A stretch of 64,000 bases of DNA from Shewanella atlantica. Its GTDB lineage: Bacteria; Pseudomonadota; Gammaproteobacteria; Enterobacterales; Shewanellaceae. Position 1 is the stretch's first letter, and the number at the start of each line of letters is the position of its first letter. The DNA is taken from the NCBI RefSeq assembly GCF_003966265.1, contig NZ_RXNV01000006.1, forward strand, positions 62,001 through 126,000, given 5' to 3'. The position numbers and the translations under genes were made by a program. Of this stretch, positions 26,244 through 36,500 are shown piece after piece. The notes below the pieces were generated by a model that saw only the letters and a program-made list of their open reading frames with translations, did not search any database and was not told where the DNA came from.

Positions 26244-26299
26244 GTAGCTCGTAGCTTAAAACTTACAACTTACAACTTACAACTGACGACTTAAAACTT
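26244..26299 (-). repeat. Heptad-periodic tract overlapping the ABC-2 permease stop codon
   Basis: Eight 7-mers on the minus strand: AAGTTTT, AAGTCGT, CAGTTGT, AAGTTGT, AAGTTGT, AAGTTTT, AAGCTAC, GAGCTAC. The first contains the gene's last codons and stop (AAG TTT TAA). Confidence 0.75.
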
Positions 26300-27442
26300 C
26301 TCGCAGTTCGGCTCTCGCTTCAAGCGCTTATTAACCCCATAGAGGGCTAACATGAAGAAGAGTGCGAACAAGCCCCACAGATGAAGCCATAGAGGCATGA
26401 TGCTGGCCCATGAAGCGCCCATCTGGTTGAGCTGTAGCATACCGATAATCGCCGGTACAGCCGGGATGATGGTGGAGATCCAGATCAGAGGGTCGGGGAT
26501 CAACTCCAGCGGCCACACAAATCCGGAAACGAAGAGGATCGGCATAGAGATCAACAGCAGTACCTGAGTCGGCAGATCCCGTCTGGTGAACAGGCAGCTA
26601 AACGCTATACCGGTAACGGCTGTCGATAGCAAAAATGGCAGCAGGAATAGCGCCACCTGCCCCAAAGTGGCCTGTACGCTGACCCCGTACCAGTAATAGC
26701 AATGCCCCACATACAGACTGGTAAACAGGGTGTAGATGAGGAAGAAGACACTGATACGTCCGCTAATCAGCATCAGGGGTGAAACCCTGCGCCAGTAGCC
26801 CTGGTTTTGCCACTGGCCTGCCCCCAAGATGCCGGTACCTATCAAGAGCGTTTGATGGAGCACCAGAAGCAGTACGCCAGGCACCACATAGGGAGTGTAT
26901 CCCAGACTCGGATTGAAGGCGGGCACACTGTTAAGCTTCACCGCATTCAGGCTTCGCTCAGCGGCCTTGGCATTCTCTCCATGGGCCAGCAGACTCACAA
27001 GCTGCACATATTTACCCGCATCCAGCCCCACAGAAACCAAGCCTTCTACCACGGCGGAATAGATCAAAAAGTAGTTGGCATCGCCGCCGTAGCTTAAAGT
27101 CGCCCCTCGCCCCAACATCAGATCTTTCCTGAATCCATGGGGGATCACCAGTAAGCCATTGGCTCTGCCGGACTCTATCCAGCTTTGAGCCGTTTCGATA
27201 GTGTTAACCTGGCCGGTCACGGTAATTTTGGGGCTGGCATCGGCGTGTCTTATCAAACGGCGGCTCAGAGACGAACCATCATGATCGATGACCACTAACA
27301 TCTGCTCGGTCGGCACCTGGTTCAGATAGGGCAGAGGATAGAGCACGGAATAAAACAGGACACCACCAAACAGGGTAATAGCGATCGCCTTATCCGTGAC
27401 GATTGCACGTAGATCTGCCAATAAAAATTGCCAAAAAGTCAT
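26291..27442 (-). CDS. ABC-2-type permease, second subunit
   Basis: 383 residues from ATG 27442, which overlaps the previous gene's stop as ATGA. Topology is one N-terminal helix, a large periplasmic domain (about residues 40-170; VVIDHDGSSLSRRLIRHADA), then five to six helices ending in a charged tail. This is the YhhJ/YbhR-like ABC2 membrane pattern. It is paralogous to the upstream gene (VDHDQSQLSRMLARRIQA there). These permeases normally work with an ABC ATPase and a HlyD/TolC channel, but no ATPase gene is present in this operon. The stop codon is part of a 7-bp repeat tract. Confidence 0.85.
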   Translation of the reverse strand: MTFWQFLLADLRAIVTDKAIAITLFGGVLFYSVLYPLPYLNQVPTEQMLVVIDHDGSSLSRRLIRHADASPKITVTGQVNTIETAQSWIESGRANGLLVIPHGFRKDLMLGRGATLSYGGDANYFLIYSAVVEGLVSVGLDAGKYVQLVSLLAHGENAKAAERSLNAVKLNSVPAFNPSLGYTPYVVPGVLLLVLHQTLLIGTGILGAGQWQNQGYWRRVSPLMLISGRISVFFLIYTLFTSLYVGHCYYWYGVSVQATLGQVALFLLPFLLSTAVTGIAFSCLFTRRDLPTQVLLLISMPILFVSGFVWPLELIPDPLIWISTIIPAVPAIIGMLQLNQMGASWASIMPLWLHLWGLFALFFMLALYGVNKRLKREPNCEKF

Positions 27443-28602
27443 TTGACGGCCTCCGGGGACAGAGATTGTTCTGCCATGTGTGCACGCTTGACTCTGGTAG
27501 CCAGAAAGACAATCACGGGGATCAGAAACAGGAATCCCCAATAGTTAATCAATTGATCGGCTAGGGTATCCCAACCCTGCCCATAACTGACCACGCCGAC
27601 ATGGGTGTCGATGTAGTGGCTCGATGGCATCAACTTACGCCACAGCTGAGCCAGCACGGGCATATCCAGGGTAGGAAAAGTGATCCCCATAAAAGGAAAT
27701 GCCGGTGCAAAGAGTGCGGTGCAAAAACTGACCACCCTGGCACAATCCTGTAGCAGGAAGAAGATCACCAGAACCAGCAACCAGACGGCCAGTAACATGG
27801 CGACCTGAGCCACCAGCAACAGTCCGAAATCTCCCGCCAGAGGAAGGTTCAGGAACTGATATAAGATGGCGAGAATGAAGCGCCCCTGCAGTACGATCAA
27901 GGGGGTATAGACAAGCATCTTGGCAAACAGCACACGCCTCGTTCCCAGGCAGAACCATTCACTCATGGTATTGAGCCGTAACTCACGATTGAGGCTATTG
28001 GCAAACACCAACATGGCGAGCAGCTGTCCCAGCGCAAGCAGAACAGGCGGTACCAAAAAGCCGATATAGTTGCTGTTGGAGTTATACAGTGCGGTCGTCT
28101 GGCTGGTCACCGGGCGAAGATTGATCTTCGCCTGAGCCTTAGGCACGCCAAGCGCCAGCTGTTTCTTATTCGCCACATGCAGCAGTCCATCGGACAGGCT
28201 GAGCTGGATCTGGCTCGAAAGCAACTTGCCCACCAAGAGGAATTGACTGTTATAGCGTATCTCAACCGTCGGGCTATGCCCCGTAAGCAGATCCCGCTTC
28301 AAACGGTGCGGCAGCACCACCAACGCATACACTTCACCTTGAGTCATCGCTCGTTTTGCGCTGGCGATATCCTGATAACCGATTGTCTCAGCCGCCGGGT
28401 TAGCCTGAATACGCCTTGCTAACATGCGGCTCAACTGACTCTGGTCGTGATCGACAATCGCCACCGGCAGTTGTCTGGGCATACCCGCACTGAACAGCCA
28501 CCATAAAGAGATGATGCCCAGAATAGGGATATAGGTAACGAGTGCAAACTGCCAGGGATCATTCCACAGGGCCTTCAGTTCACGCCGTATCAGACTTTTC
28601 AT
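27439..28602 (-). CDS. ABC-2-type permease, first subunit
   Basis: 387 residues from ATG 28602, which opens MKSLIRRELKALWNDPW, a standard beginning for these permeases. A GTG at 28614 is an alternative. One helix, a periplasmic domain with VAIVDHDQSQLSRMLARR, then about five helices. It probably forms a heterodimer with the downstream paralogue in the inner membrane for export of a lipophilic or drug-like compound. Genes before it encode the HlyD adaptor and TolC channel. Confidence 0.85.
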   Translation of the reverse strand: MKSLIRRELKALWNDPWQFALVTYIPILGIISLWWLFSAGMPRQLPVAIVDHDQSQLSRMLARRIQANPAAETIGYQDIASAKRAMTQGEVYALVVLPHRLKRDLLTGHSPTVEIRYNSQFLLVGKLLSSQIQLSLSDGLLHVANKKQLALGVPKAQAKINLRPVTSQTTALYNSNSNYIGFLVPPVLLALGQLLAMLVFANSLNRELRLNTMSEWFCLGTRRVLFAKMLVYTPLIVLQGRFILAILYQFLNLPLAGDFGLLLVAQVAMLLAVWLLVLVIFFLLQDCARVVSFCTALFAPAFPFMGITFPTLDMPVLAQLWRKLMPSSHYIDTHVGVVSYGQGWDTLADQLINYWGFLFLIPVIVFLATRVKRAHMAEQSLSPEAVK

Positions 28603-28620
28603 TGAAGTCGGCACGTGAAC

Positions 28621-29592
28621 TTATTGCGCCATTAAGGCTGTCATGCCAACTCTGAGATCGGGAATGGTCTTCACCGGGCGAAGCTCCATCTCGAAGGTAC
28701 GCATATCGAAGTCATGGCCGCTCTCGGTGGCACGCCAGGTAGCGAACTCTCCCATCACGCTGATATGAGTGATTGAAAACTCATACTCTCCCCCCAGGGC
28801 CGGAATAAAGATGAGATGCTTCTGGCCCATCTTGAAATCTTTGAGCTGATCTTCACGAACCTGAAACACAGCCCAGGAATCGTCCATATCGATGACACTC
28901 ACCACAGGAAATCCGCTTGGGGCAAGTTCACCGGGCTGCAGCAGTACTTCGCTAATTTCACCTGACTTGGGTGCGCGCATCTGACTATCGGCTAAGATTG
29001 CACTCACCTCATTCACCGCGCCTTCCGCCATGCGGGCGTTACCTGCGGCGGCCGCCTTTGTCTCTTCACGGGCTCCTTCGCTTGCCATCTCATACATTGC
29101 CAGAGCGGCTTGCTCGGTATACTTGGAGGCTTGCCATTGAGTGAACGCTTCATCGCGCTTCTGTCTTGCAAGCACACCTTCGACAAACAGTACTTCGACT
29201 CTATCGTAAGTGGTCTTGGCCAATGTGGCCGCCGCTTTCGCCTTCAGCCACTGCTCTTTCGACGCCATCACCTGCTGCTTGCGTGCACCGGTATCGGCTT
29301 CCAGCTGCATCGCCTGTGCCGCGTCTCTGCCACCTTCCGCCTGCATCAACTTTGCACTCAGCTCGGGGCTGTCGATGGCAAATAACAGATCGCCGGCTTC
29401 AACTTTATCGCCGCGACGCACTAACACCTGCTCTACCCGACCCGGTACTTTCGAAGAGATATTGTATTCTCTCGCCTCAACCTGTCCCTGTATGCGCTCA
29501 TCCTGAGGTGTATAGGCCAGCTTTAAGCCATAAGCTAAAGCTCCAACCAGGCCGATAATTGCCACAACCCCAATAATACGATTAGCCTGCAT
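28621..29592 (-). CDS. HlyD-family periplasmic adaptor
   Basis: 323 residues. An N-terminal membrane anchor (residues 5-25) precedes a lipoyl half-motif GRVEQVLVRRGDKVEAGDLL and a long alpha-hairpin (about 75-200, Ala/Glu/Gln-rich coiled coil). The second lipoyl half and beta-barrel (SGEISEVLLQPGELAPSG) follow, with a C-terminal GMTALMAQ. It resembles YbhG/YhiI adaptors. It joins the ABC-2 permeases to the TolC-type channel. The start overlaps the upstream gene by 11 bases. Confidence 0.9.
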   Translation of the reverse strand: MQANRIIGVVAIIGLVGALAYGLKLAYTPQDERIQGQVEAREYNISSKVPGRVEQVLVRRGDKVEAGDLLFAIDSPELSAKLMQAEGGRDAAQAMQLEADTGARKQQVMASKEQWLKAKAAATLAKTTYDRVEVLFVEGVLARQKRDEAFTQWQASKYTEQAALAMYEMASEGAREETKAAAAGNARMAEGAVNEVSAILADSQMRAPKSGEISEVLLQPGELAPSGFPVVSVIDMDDSWAVFQVREDQLKDFKMGQKHLIFIPALGGEYEFSITHISVMGEFATWRATESGHDFDMRTFEMELRPVKTIPDLRVGMTALMAQ

Positions 29593-31003
29593 TGTTACTC
29601 TCCTGCATCGCGATATTAGTATGCTTACTAACGCTACGACCTAAAAATTCTTCTAATTGACCGCTGATGGCCATGAGTCTGGCATACGCCTGAATATAAC
29701 GATATTTAGCACCTAGCTGCTGTGTTTCTACCGCAGTAAGCTTTAATTCTGCATCGACCTTATCGATGGAGGTCGAAAGCCCCTGACGAAAAGCCAGGTC
29801 TCTCAGACGCTTGTTCTCTTGTGCCAGACTAAGGGAGGTCTCCAGTGACAATACCTCTTCCTGTGCCTGTAACAGCTGACGGTAACTTTGATCCAGTAGC
29901 AGGCTCAGATCTTGCCGGGTCTGCGCCTTGGTATATCTGGCCTGAAGCAAGGCACTCTTAGCCGCCTGTACTTTGCCACTGCGTCCGTCTCGACTCAGTA
30001 GCGGCACTTTAACTCCAACGCCGAGCATCCAGTCGGGTTCCATCTTAGAAAACAGGCTATCATCTTCATACAGGGTGTAATTGCCATAGAGGAATACCGT
30101 AGGGTGATACTTACCTTTTTCCAGATCGATCAATCCATTGGCCTGCTCCTCTTTCGCTTCGAGCAGTTTCAGCGCAGGGTGTTGAACCATAGTAAGCTGA
30201 CTAAGGTGCGGCAGAGAGGGGGCGTCGGCGAGCATAAACAACCTGGATGTCGTATCAACTTCACGCTCATGCAGCATACGGGATAGGGCTATGACTGCCA
30301 TCTCCGCCTGACGTTGAGCGCTGGTAAAGTTCACCTTGGCGTTTTCCAGTGCTACTTGCGCATTGAGTCGTTCGACTTTCGCTATCTGTCCCTGCTCTTC
30401 GAGTTTCTGTGCATGGCTGGCATGCTCTTCCAGAGAAGAAACCAATTCACCACGGGTCTGAGCTAGTGACTGAGTCACCGCAACGCCATAGTAGCGATCC
30501 ACCAGTTGAATAAAGAGATCCCGGGTAGAGAGCTGTAACTGCTGCTCTTTTTCTATCACATGTGCGGCATGTATTCCCTGAGCCGCTGAGATCTTGCCTC
30601 CCGTATAGATGGGCCACATGGCCTGGAGACTGGAGCGGAAGATATCCTGTTCGGTAAATGGGGTAACGAACATAGAGCTTGGAATACCGGCGAGTGCACC
30701 ACCGATAGACGGCGGCAGTGTACTGGGATCCATAGAGGCAAGAGGGTTAAGATCGTTAAGGTCTAACTCGATCGGCTTTTCGAGTCGGGTATAACTACCG
30801 TTGAGACTAATTGAGGGAAGGTAAAGATCTTTTCCGGCTTCATGCTCGGCCTCGGCGCGATTAACTTCCTGAGCACCGGCCTGCAACTTATCGCTCACCG
30901 TCAACAGCTGTTGCCAAGCTTGAGAGAACCCCATCTCTTTCGCCCCAGCCGTGAAAGGCCCTAGTGCCGCCAGCGACAATAAGGCTATATGTGAAAACTT
31001 CAT
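29582..31003 (-). CDS. TolC-family outer-membrane efflux channel
   Basis: 473 residues. A signal peptide (cleaved after AGA) is followed by two outer-membrane-efflux repeats with the usual long helices (LFIQLVDRYYGVAVTQSL; LSLLLDQSYRQLLQAQEEV) and beta-strand segments (YLPSISLNGSYTRLE; YHPTVFLYGNYTLYED). First gene of the four-gene export operon. A TTAGAG-type palindrome sits 22 bases before its start codon, in the position of a repressor site. Confidence 0.9.
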   Translation of the reverse strand: MKFSHIALLSLAALGPFTAGAKEMGFSQAWQQLLTVSDKLQAGAQEVNRAEAEHEAGKDLYLPSISLNGSYTRLEKPIELDLNDLNPLASMDPSTLPPSIGGALAGIPSSMFVTPFTEQDIFRSSLQAMWPIYTGGKISAAQGIHAAHVIEKEQQLQLSTRDLFIQLVDRYYGVAVTQSLAQTRGELVSSLEEHASHAQKLEEQGQIAKVERLNAQVALENAKVNFTSAQRQAEMAVIALSRMLHEREVDTTSRLFMLADAPSLPHLSQLTMVQHPALKLLEAKEEQANGLIDLEKGKYHPTVFLYGNYTLYEDDSLFSKMEPDWMLGVGVKVPLLSRDGRSGKVQAAKSALLQARYTKAQTRQDLSLLLDQSYRQLLQAQEEVLSLETSLSLAQENKRLRDLAFRQGLSTSIDKVDAELKLTAVETQQLGAKYRYIQAYARLMAISGQLEEFLGRSVSKHTNIAMQESNNAG

Positions 31004-31024
31004 CCCCTTTCCTCTACACTCGAC

Positions 31025-31042
31025 CTAGAGTGTTTACTCTAA
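31025..31042. promoter_or_regulatory. Palindromic operator before the TolC export operon
   Basis: CTAGAG-TGTTTA-CTCTAA: the same arms (one end mismatch) and six-base spacer as the triple site at 7026-7081, with the identical right half TTTACTCTAAAT. It lies 22-39 bases upstream of the start codon, well placed for repression. Confidence 0.7.
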
Positions 31043-31138
31043 ATTCCTTGGCGAATGTTAACATTTTTTAAGCAGCAAGAGTAGGAGCCAGCTCTTAAAA
31101 GCTAAAGCCGGGCACCTACTTTCAGCTCATGGATAAGA

Positions 31139-32587
31139 TTAAGCGGTTCCGCCGACCGTCAAGCTGTCTAGCTTCAATGAAGGCTGACCCACACCGACCG
31201 GCACGCTCTGGCCATCTTTACCACAGACGCCAACACCTTGATCTAATGCGAGATCGTTACCTACCATAGAGATCTGTCCCATGGCCTCGGGGCCGTTACC
31301 TATCAAGGTTGCTCCCTTAATCGCCTGAGTCACTTCACCATCTTCAATCAGGTAAGCTTCAGAGGCCGAGAAGACAAACTTGCCCGAGGTGATATCCACC
31401 TGACCACCACCGAAGTTAGGCGCATAGATCCCATTTTTTACCGACTTGATAATCTCTTGAGGATCACTGTCACCCGCTTCCATATAGGTGTTAGTCATTC
31501 TGGGCATAGGTAAGTGCGCATAGGATTCACGGCGGCCGTTACCTGTAGTTGACTCGCCCATCAAGCGGGCATTGAGCTTGTCTTGCATATAGCCCTTTAA
31601 GATCCCATCTTCAATCAGGACTGTCTTCTGGGTTGCAACGCCTTCATCATCGATGCTAAGAGAGCCGCGACGGTTTGGTATGGTGCCGTCATCGACGACT
31701 GTGACTAATTCTGAGGCGACCTGCTGACCGACAAGCCCGCTAAATGCACTGCTCCCCTTACGGTTAAAGTCACCCTCCAGTCCGTGACCGACGGCTTCAT
31801 GAAGCAAGACTCCCGGCCATCCGGCGCCGAGTACAACCGGCAACTGTCCGGCAGGAGCATCGATGGCATTGAGGTTAACCGATGCCTGACGAACCGCTTC
31901 GCGAGCAAAGGAGAAGCAAGCAGGTAAGCCCGCATCATCGTTGTTCATCAAGACTTCATAACCATGACGTCCACCACCGCCGCTGGCACCACGCTCACGT
32001 TTACCCTCATCTTCTAAGATCACGCTACAGTTGAATCGAACCAGAGGACGAATATCGGCGGCAAGCGTACCATCGCTGGCTGCGACTAAGATCTCTTCAT
32101 GCACTCCCGAGAGGCTGACTACCACTTGAATGATACGGCTATCGAGACTGCGAATATAAGCATCGGCCTGCTTCAGAAGCTCAATCTTCTTCATCTCTTC
32201 CATCGCCGCAATCGGATCTGCACTCTGATAGAGGGCTTTCACCTCTTGTTGCTTCCAGGCCTGTACCGATTCGCTCTTTCCTGCGACGGCAATGCTACGC
32301 GCAGCTTCGGCAGAGGCTTTGAGCGCCGCAGGTGTGATCTCATCGGCATAGGCAAATCCGGTTTTCTCACCGGTAATAGCACGCACGCCGACGCCACGTT
32401 CTATGTGGAAACTGCCCTCTTTTACTATGCCATCTTCTAATACCCAAGACTCATGGCGGCTTCCCTGAAAGTAGAGGTCGGAAAAATCGACATTGTGCTG
32501 ATGAATCGAATTGAGGTAGCCCTGCAGATCATTCAGTGACTGTCCATCTTGCAGTAAGCTTGCTTCTACTTGAGTTAAAAATGGCAT
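31139..32587 (-). CDS. tldD: TldD, zinc metalloprotease subunit
   Basis: 482 residues. The zinc motif HEAVGH (HExxxH) is near residue 263, within [20 protein letters not shown]. The C-terminal [20 protein letters not shown] supplies a further conserved Cys. It forms the TldD/E protease with PmbA. It is the final gene of the conserved mreB-mreC-mreD-maf-rng-yhdP-nit-tldD order. In this genome about 8.5 kb of accessory genes separate it from pmbA. Confidence 0.96.
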   Translation of the reverse strand: MPFLTQVEASLLQDGQSLNDLQGYLNSIHQHNVDFSDLYFQGSRHESWVLEDGIVKEGSFHIERGVGVRAITGEKTGFAYADEITPAALKASAEAARSIAVAGKSESVQAWKQQEVKALYQSADPIAAMEEMKKIELLKQADAYIRSLDSRIIQVVVSLSGVHEEILVAASDGTLAADIRPLVRFNCSVILEDEGKRERGASGGGGRHGYEVLMNNDDAGLPACFSFAREAVRQASVNLNAIDAPAGQLPVVLGAGWPGVLLHEAVGHGLEGDFNRKGSSAFSGLVGQQVASELVTVVDDGTIPNRRGSLSIDDEGVATQKTVLIEDGILKGYMQDKLNARLMGESTTGNGRRESYAHLPMPRMTNTYMEAGDSDPQEIIKSVKNGIYAPNFGGGQVDITSGKFVFSASEAYLIEDGEVTQAIKGATLIGNGPEAMGQISMVGNDLALDQGVGVCGKDGQSVPVGVGQPSLKLDSLTVGGTA

Positions 32588-32668
32588 TAATAGTTCTCTC
32601 TTCTTGCTCTGTTGAGCTTAATCACGCTTAATCTTTATAAGAAGATCTCAGAAACAGTCCCCAAGATC

Positions 32669-33514
32669 TTATTTAATTTGTTGTAATTGAGGCGATGAAA
32701 AACGGTTATGCTGCTGTACCGGCATCTGGCTTCTAATTTGTGTAAGTTCACTTTTATCCAGTGACGCCTGAACCCAGCCACAACCAGTCATTTTCTCCGC
32801 CTTAATCCGTCCCCAGGGATCGACAATCATACTCTGCCCCCAGGTTTCCCGGCTCCCCTGATTATGCTGGCCCCATTGAGCGGCTGCCAAAACAAAGCAT
32901 TGTGTCTCGATCGCTCTGGCCTGAATCAAAGGCTGCCAATGTGCGGCGCCCGTCACCTTAGTAAACGCGGCAGGCAAGGCAATGATCTCGGCTCCCGCCA
33001 GTCTCATCGCCCTAAACAGATCCGGAAAACGCAGATCGTAACATATCGCTAACCCTAACTTACCAAAGGGGGTGTCGATTACACTAATTTTCTCACCTGG
33101 GCAGAAGGCATCACTCTCACGATACTCCTTTGTACCATCGGAAACATCGACATCGAACAGATGCAGCTTATCGTACTCACCTAAGACTTTACCTGCACAG
33201 TCAAACAGATAAGTACGACTATAAACCCGTTTATCATCCGCAAGCACCGGGATAGTACCGGCAACAAGGTAAACATTAAATTTTCGAGCAAGATCTGACA
33301 TCGCTGTTTTCAGCGGGTTTTCTTCAGAGCAAGAATTAAGCGCGTACTCACCTTGCTGGCTCTCAGGTCCACCGAACAGTAAGCAGCACTCGGGTAACAC
33401 CACGAGTTGTTCCTCCCCCGGAGTTCGGGGCAGAAGACTAAGCTGCGACTCGATATACTGTAGATTTTCCGATATGTCGCGACTGCTTTGGCACTGTAAC
33501 AGGCTGATCTGCAT
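32669..33514 (-). CDS. Nit-family carbon-nitrogen hydrolase
   Basis: 281 residues. The Glu-Lys-Cys triad is visible: Glu in VVLPECCLLFGG, Lys in YDKLHLFDVD, Cys in GLAICYDLRFPDLF. The sequence is close to the deaminated-glutathione amidase (Nit1) group, a metabolite-repair enzyme. The N-terminus MQISLLQCQSSRD is standard for the family, so the 77-base overlap with the end of yhdP appears genuine. It lies between yhdP and tldD. Confidence 0.9.
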   Translation of the reverse strand: MQISLLQCQSSRDISENLQYIESQLSLLPRTPGEEQLVVLPECCLLFGGPESQQGEYALNSCSEENPLKTAMSDLARKFNVYLVAGTIPVLADDKRVYSRTYLFDCAGKVLGEYDKLHLFDVDVSDGTKEYRESDAFCPGEKISVIDTPFGKLGLAICYDLRFPDLFRAMRLAGAEIIALPAAFTKVTGAAHWQPLIQARAIETQCFVLAAAQWGQHNQGSRETWGQSMIVDPWGRIKAEKMTGCGWVQASLDKSELTQIRSQMPVQQHNRFSSPQLQQIK

Positions 33515-36500
33515 CTATTGTTTCCTTTGGTGTACGGAGCTTATCTTCAGAGCCTTCATTGCTGGCAGGAGGATAAGCGTCCTTTGTCTCCTTAAAGTCT
33601 GGCATCTCAATCACTTTTGGTGCAAGAATTTCAACTCCGGATTCGGTAATTGTTGCAGGAGCAGAAGACTCAGCCGCCGATTGTTTGTTCTGTTTCGGGC
33701 CACTATCCACCAGTGGCTCCATAGCTGCCTTCTGAACACCGGACTCAGCAGTATCGGCTCCCTGACTCTCTTGCCCTTGTTTTTCAGCAGGTTGTTTATT
33801 ATCAGGCTGTTTATCAACAGGCAGGTCCTCTGTTGCGCGAGGCAGTGCAGACTCAGGGATCTCTATCTCTTTACTCTTGCGCTCCAGCTCTTCGAGTTTA
33901 GGCTCTGACATGGTTCCGGTTAGTCTGAACCTTAGCTCAGTGATCACTTCAATGACAGGCTCGAGTACTTTAGTCAGGGCAAAAGCCCCCAGGCCTAGCG
34001 TCCAACCACCCGTGGTGAGCAACACAACCGTAGGCACGCTTGAGGCAAGTTGAGGCACGAAGCGAATATCGTAATTCAGACTCTCGGTAACTAAGTCAGT
34101 GTAACCCCTGACCTTCATATTTCCGGCAACGGCATCCATCTCGGTATCACGGGTTTTAATGACTCCGTTATCTATCTCCAGAGTACCGGTAAACGAGTTA
34201 AAGTAGAGGCCTTTACCGAATACATCGGAGAAATCGAGAGATAACTTTCTCAGCAGTGAATCCAGACTAAACAGCGAGAAGATTCTGGCTCCTTTATCAC
34301 TGACTTCAGACAGGTGTCCTTTACCCAGTTCAAAGTTTATCTTGCCATTGAGCGACTCGAGTGAGAACGCATAGGGGGCTCCCTGCCAGGAGATATTAGC
34401 GTCGATCTCAACCGGCGCATCTTTTAAGCCCGGATCCATATCGAGAATGGATGATAATGCATCAAATTTTGTCGCGTCTAACTTCACGTCAAACTCGGTG
34501 ATATTTTCGCCTTCACCGTTCTTCCATGCCCCTTTTCCGCTCAGCTTCACCTCAGGCGTGGTCAAAGAGAGAGTTTGGATCTGATAGTGCCCCTCTTTGG
34601 GCGTCCCTTGCAGTACCAAGTGGCCTAAAGGCTTTCCATATAGACGAAAATCATCGACATCTAATGCCAGTGGCGGCAGGTTATTCAGTACAGTACCGGG
34701 CTTAAAATCAGCCTTAGCTTCATCTTTCACTTCAGGCGCAATATGAAACTTTTTAGCAACCATCTTCAAGCCCTGAGTCGACCAGTCAGGATAGAAATCT
34801 ATCCTGCCATCAAACTCGTTCGACTGAGCCTCGAAACGCCATAAATGCTCGACAGGCTTAGCGGTCATGGTCAATTCAGATAGAGTTTGTCCCATTAAAT
34901 TCAGATCGGCAATCTCAGCATCGATGCTGATAAGAGGAGGAAAAAAGCCTCTGGTTTGCTCTTCCTGAAGTGATGCATTCGATTCGCTACCAGTCTCAAT
35001 CTCAGCCTCGGTTTCAATTTCTGGCACAGATTTAGTTTCAGACTCGGGCACAACCGGAGCAACGCTGGACTCTGAAGTTTCAGAGGAGATAAAGTTTGTG
35101 ATAACGGGTAACCAGGGGGAGAATTCAGTTTGAGCAATATCCAACTGCAGATGCCCCTGGTCTCTCTTTAGTTGATCGCCCGGTTTAAATAGCCGTCCCA
35201 GAAGAAGATCGAAATGATCTAATTGATCACCCGACTCGAGATCGAACCCTCCCCAGAACTCCATCTGATTGCCCAGCTTGATCCCCAGAGAGGACTGTTT
35301 ATTGTCGCCTATCAGTTCGGCTGATAGCCTGCGATTCTCATCGATGGCTTTAGCAAACGGTGGGGGAAGCGTCAGCTCGGTGCCAAGCAGATCACTATTC
35401 ACCTGCGCCTGAATGCGATAGCCGGTCTGATCAAAAATAAGCGTCATGGCCCCATCCCAGCTCACCTCACCGGAATAGAAGTCCATTAAGGGGTTATCAA
35501 GCTCGGCCGGGAGTTCAGCAAGCTGCCAAACGCCCTTCAGGTCCAGGTTCAAGCCGTAATTGTCACGCACCTTCTCTGTGTCAAAGCTCAGGGATATCGG
35601 TTGTTGGTATAACAGCGCGGAGATATCTTTGCCCTTTACCACCTCATTAACGAAGCTAACCTGCCCTGTCACTCCGTCGAGCTGTACCCCTGGTTCGGTG
35701 ATATATACCGGCGTGTTGTCGAAGTTCACTAAGCCACGGATCTGCTCCTCCTCGCCATCATAGAGAGGAATGGACAGATCCAGAGTGGCGGTAACATCGC
35801 CCTGCACCTGAACCACTTCCAATGTAGAGCCGACAGACTCTGCCAGAGGGGAGGCTTGAATAACCTCTGTTGCGGCAACACCTTGGGTTGCCAGCTCGGC
35901 ATCGATCTCCAGCAAAGAGCGGGCGCCCAATTCAGGAATACTGATCCCGGCACCATCGACGACAACATCTAAGAGATCGCCTCTATCAATAGTGAGAACC
36001 ATGCGGGCGTTTTCAAACAGAGCGGACAGCTCCAGAGAGGTTACCGCCGGCCAATCGGGCTGGAACTTAAACTCAGCTTCGCTCAGGGTGAAGGCTGCCT
36101 GAAAGATCCCGGAATGATCCTTGTATGGATATTGATTCAATGGACCATGCCATACCACTCTGGCATCTTGGGTATTACCCGCAACAAGCCCGGCCTCAAG
36201 GTAATCGACTAACCCGGCATCCATACCATGTAGCGGAAAGTAATTGCCCACATCGGCGACATCTTTGATCTTCACATCCGCTAGAAGTGCAAGATGAGTG
36301 TCACCTGCAAAGCCCATTTTCAGGGAAGCGTCTAAGCCAATATCTTCATTGCTGAATTGAAGGTGAGGAAGGGTTAGCTCACTATATTTAGTATTAAACT
36401 TAGCATCGAAAGCGGTGCCACTTAGCACTATAGGTTCTTTGAATGCCGTACCGAAATCTAAGGTATAGGTTTGCTCAGGGGCGCTGAAATAGAGTGAATC

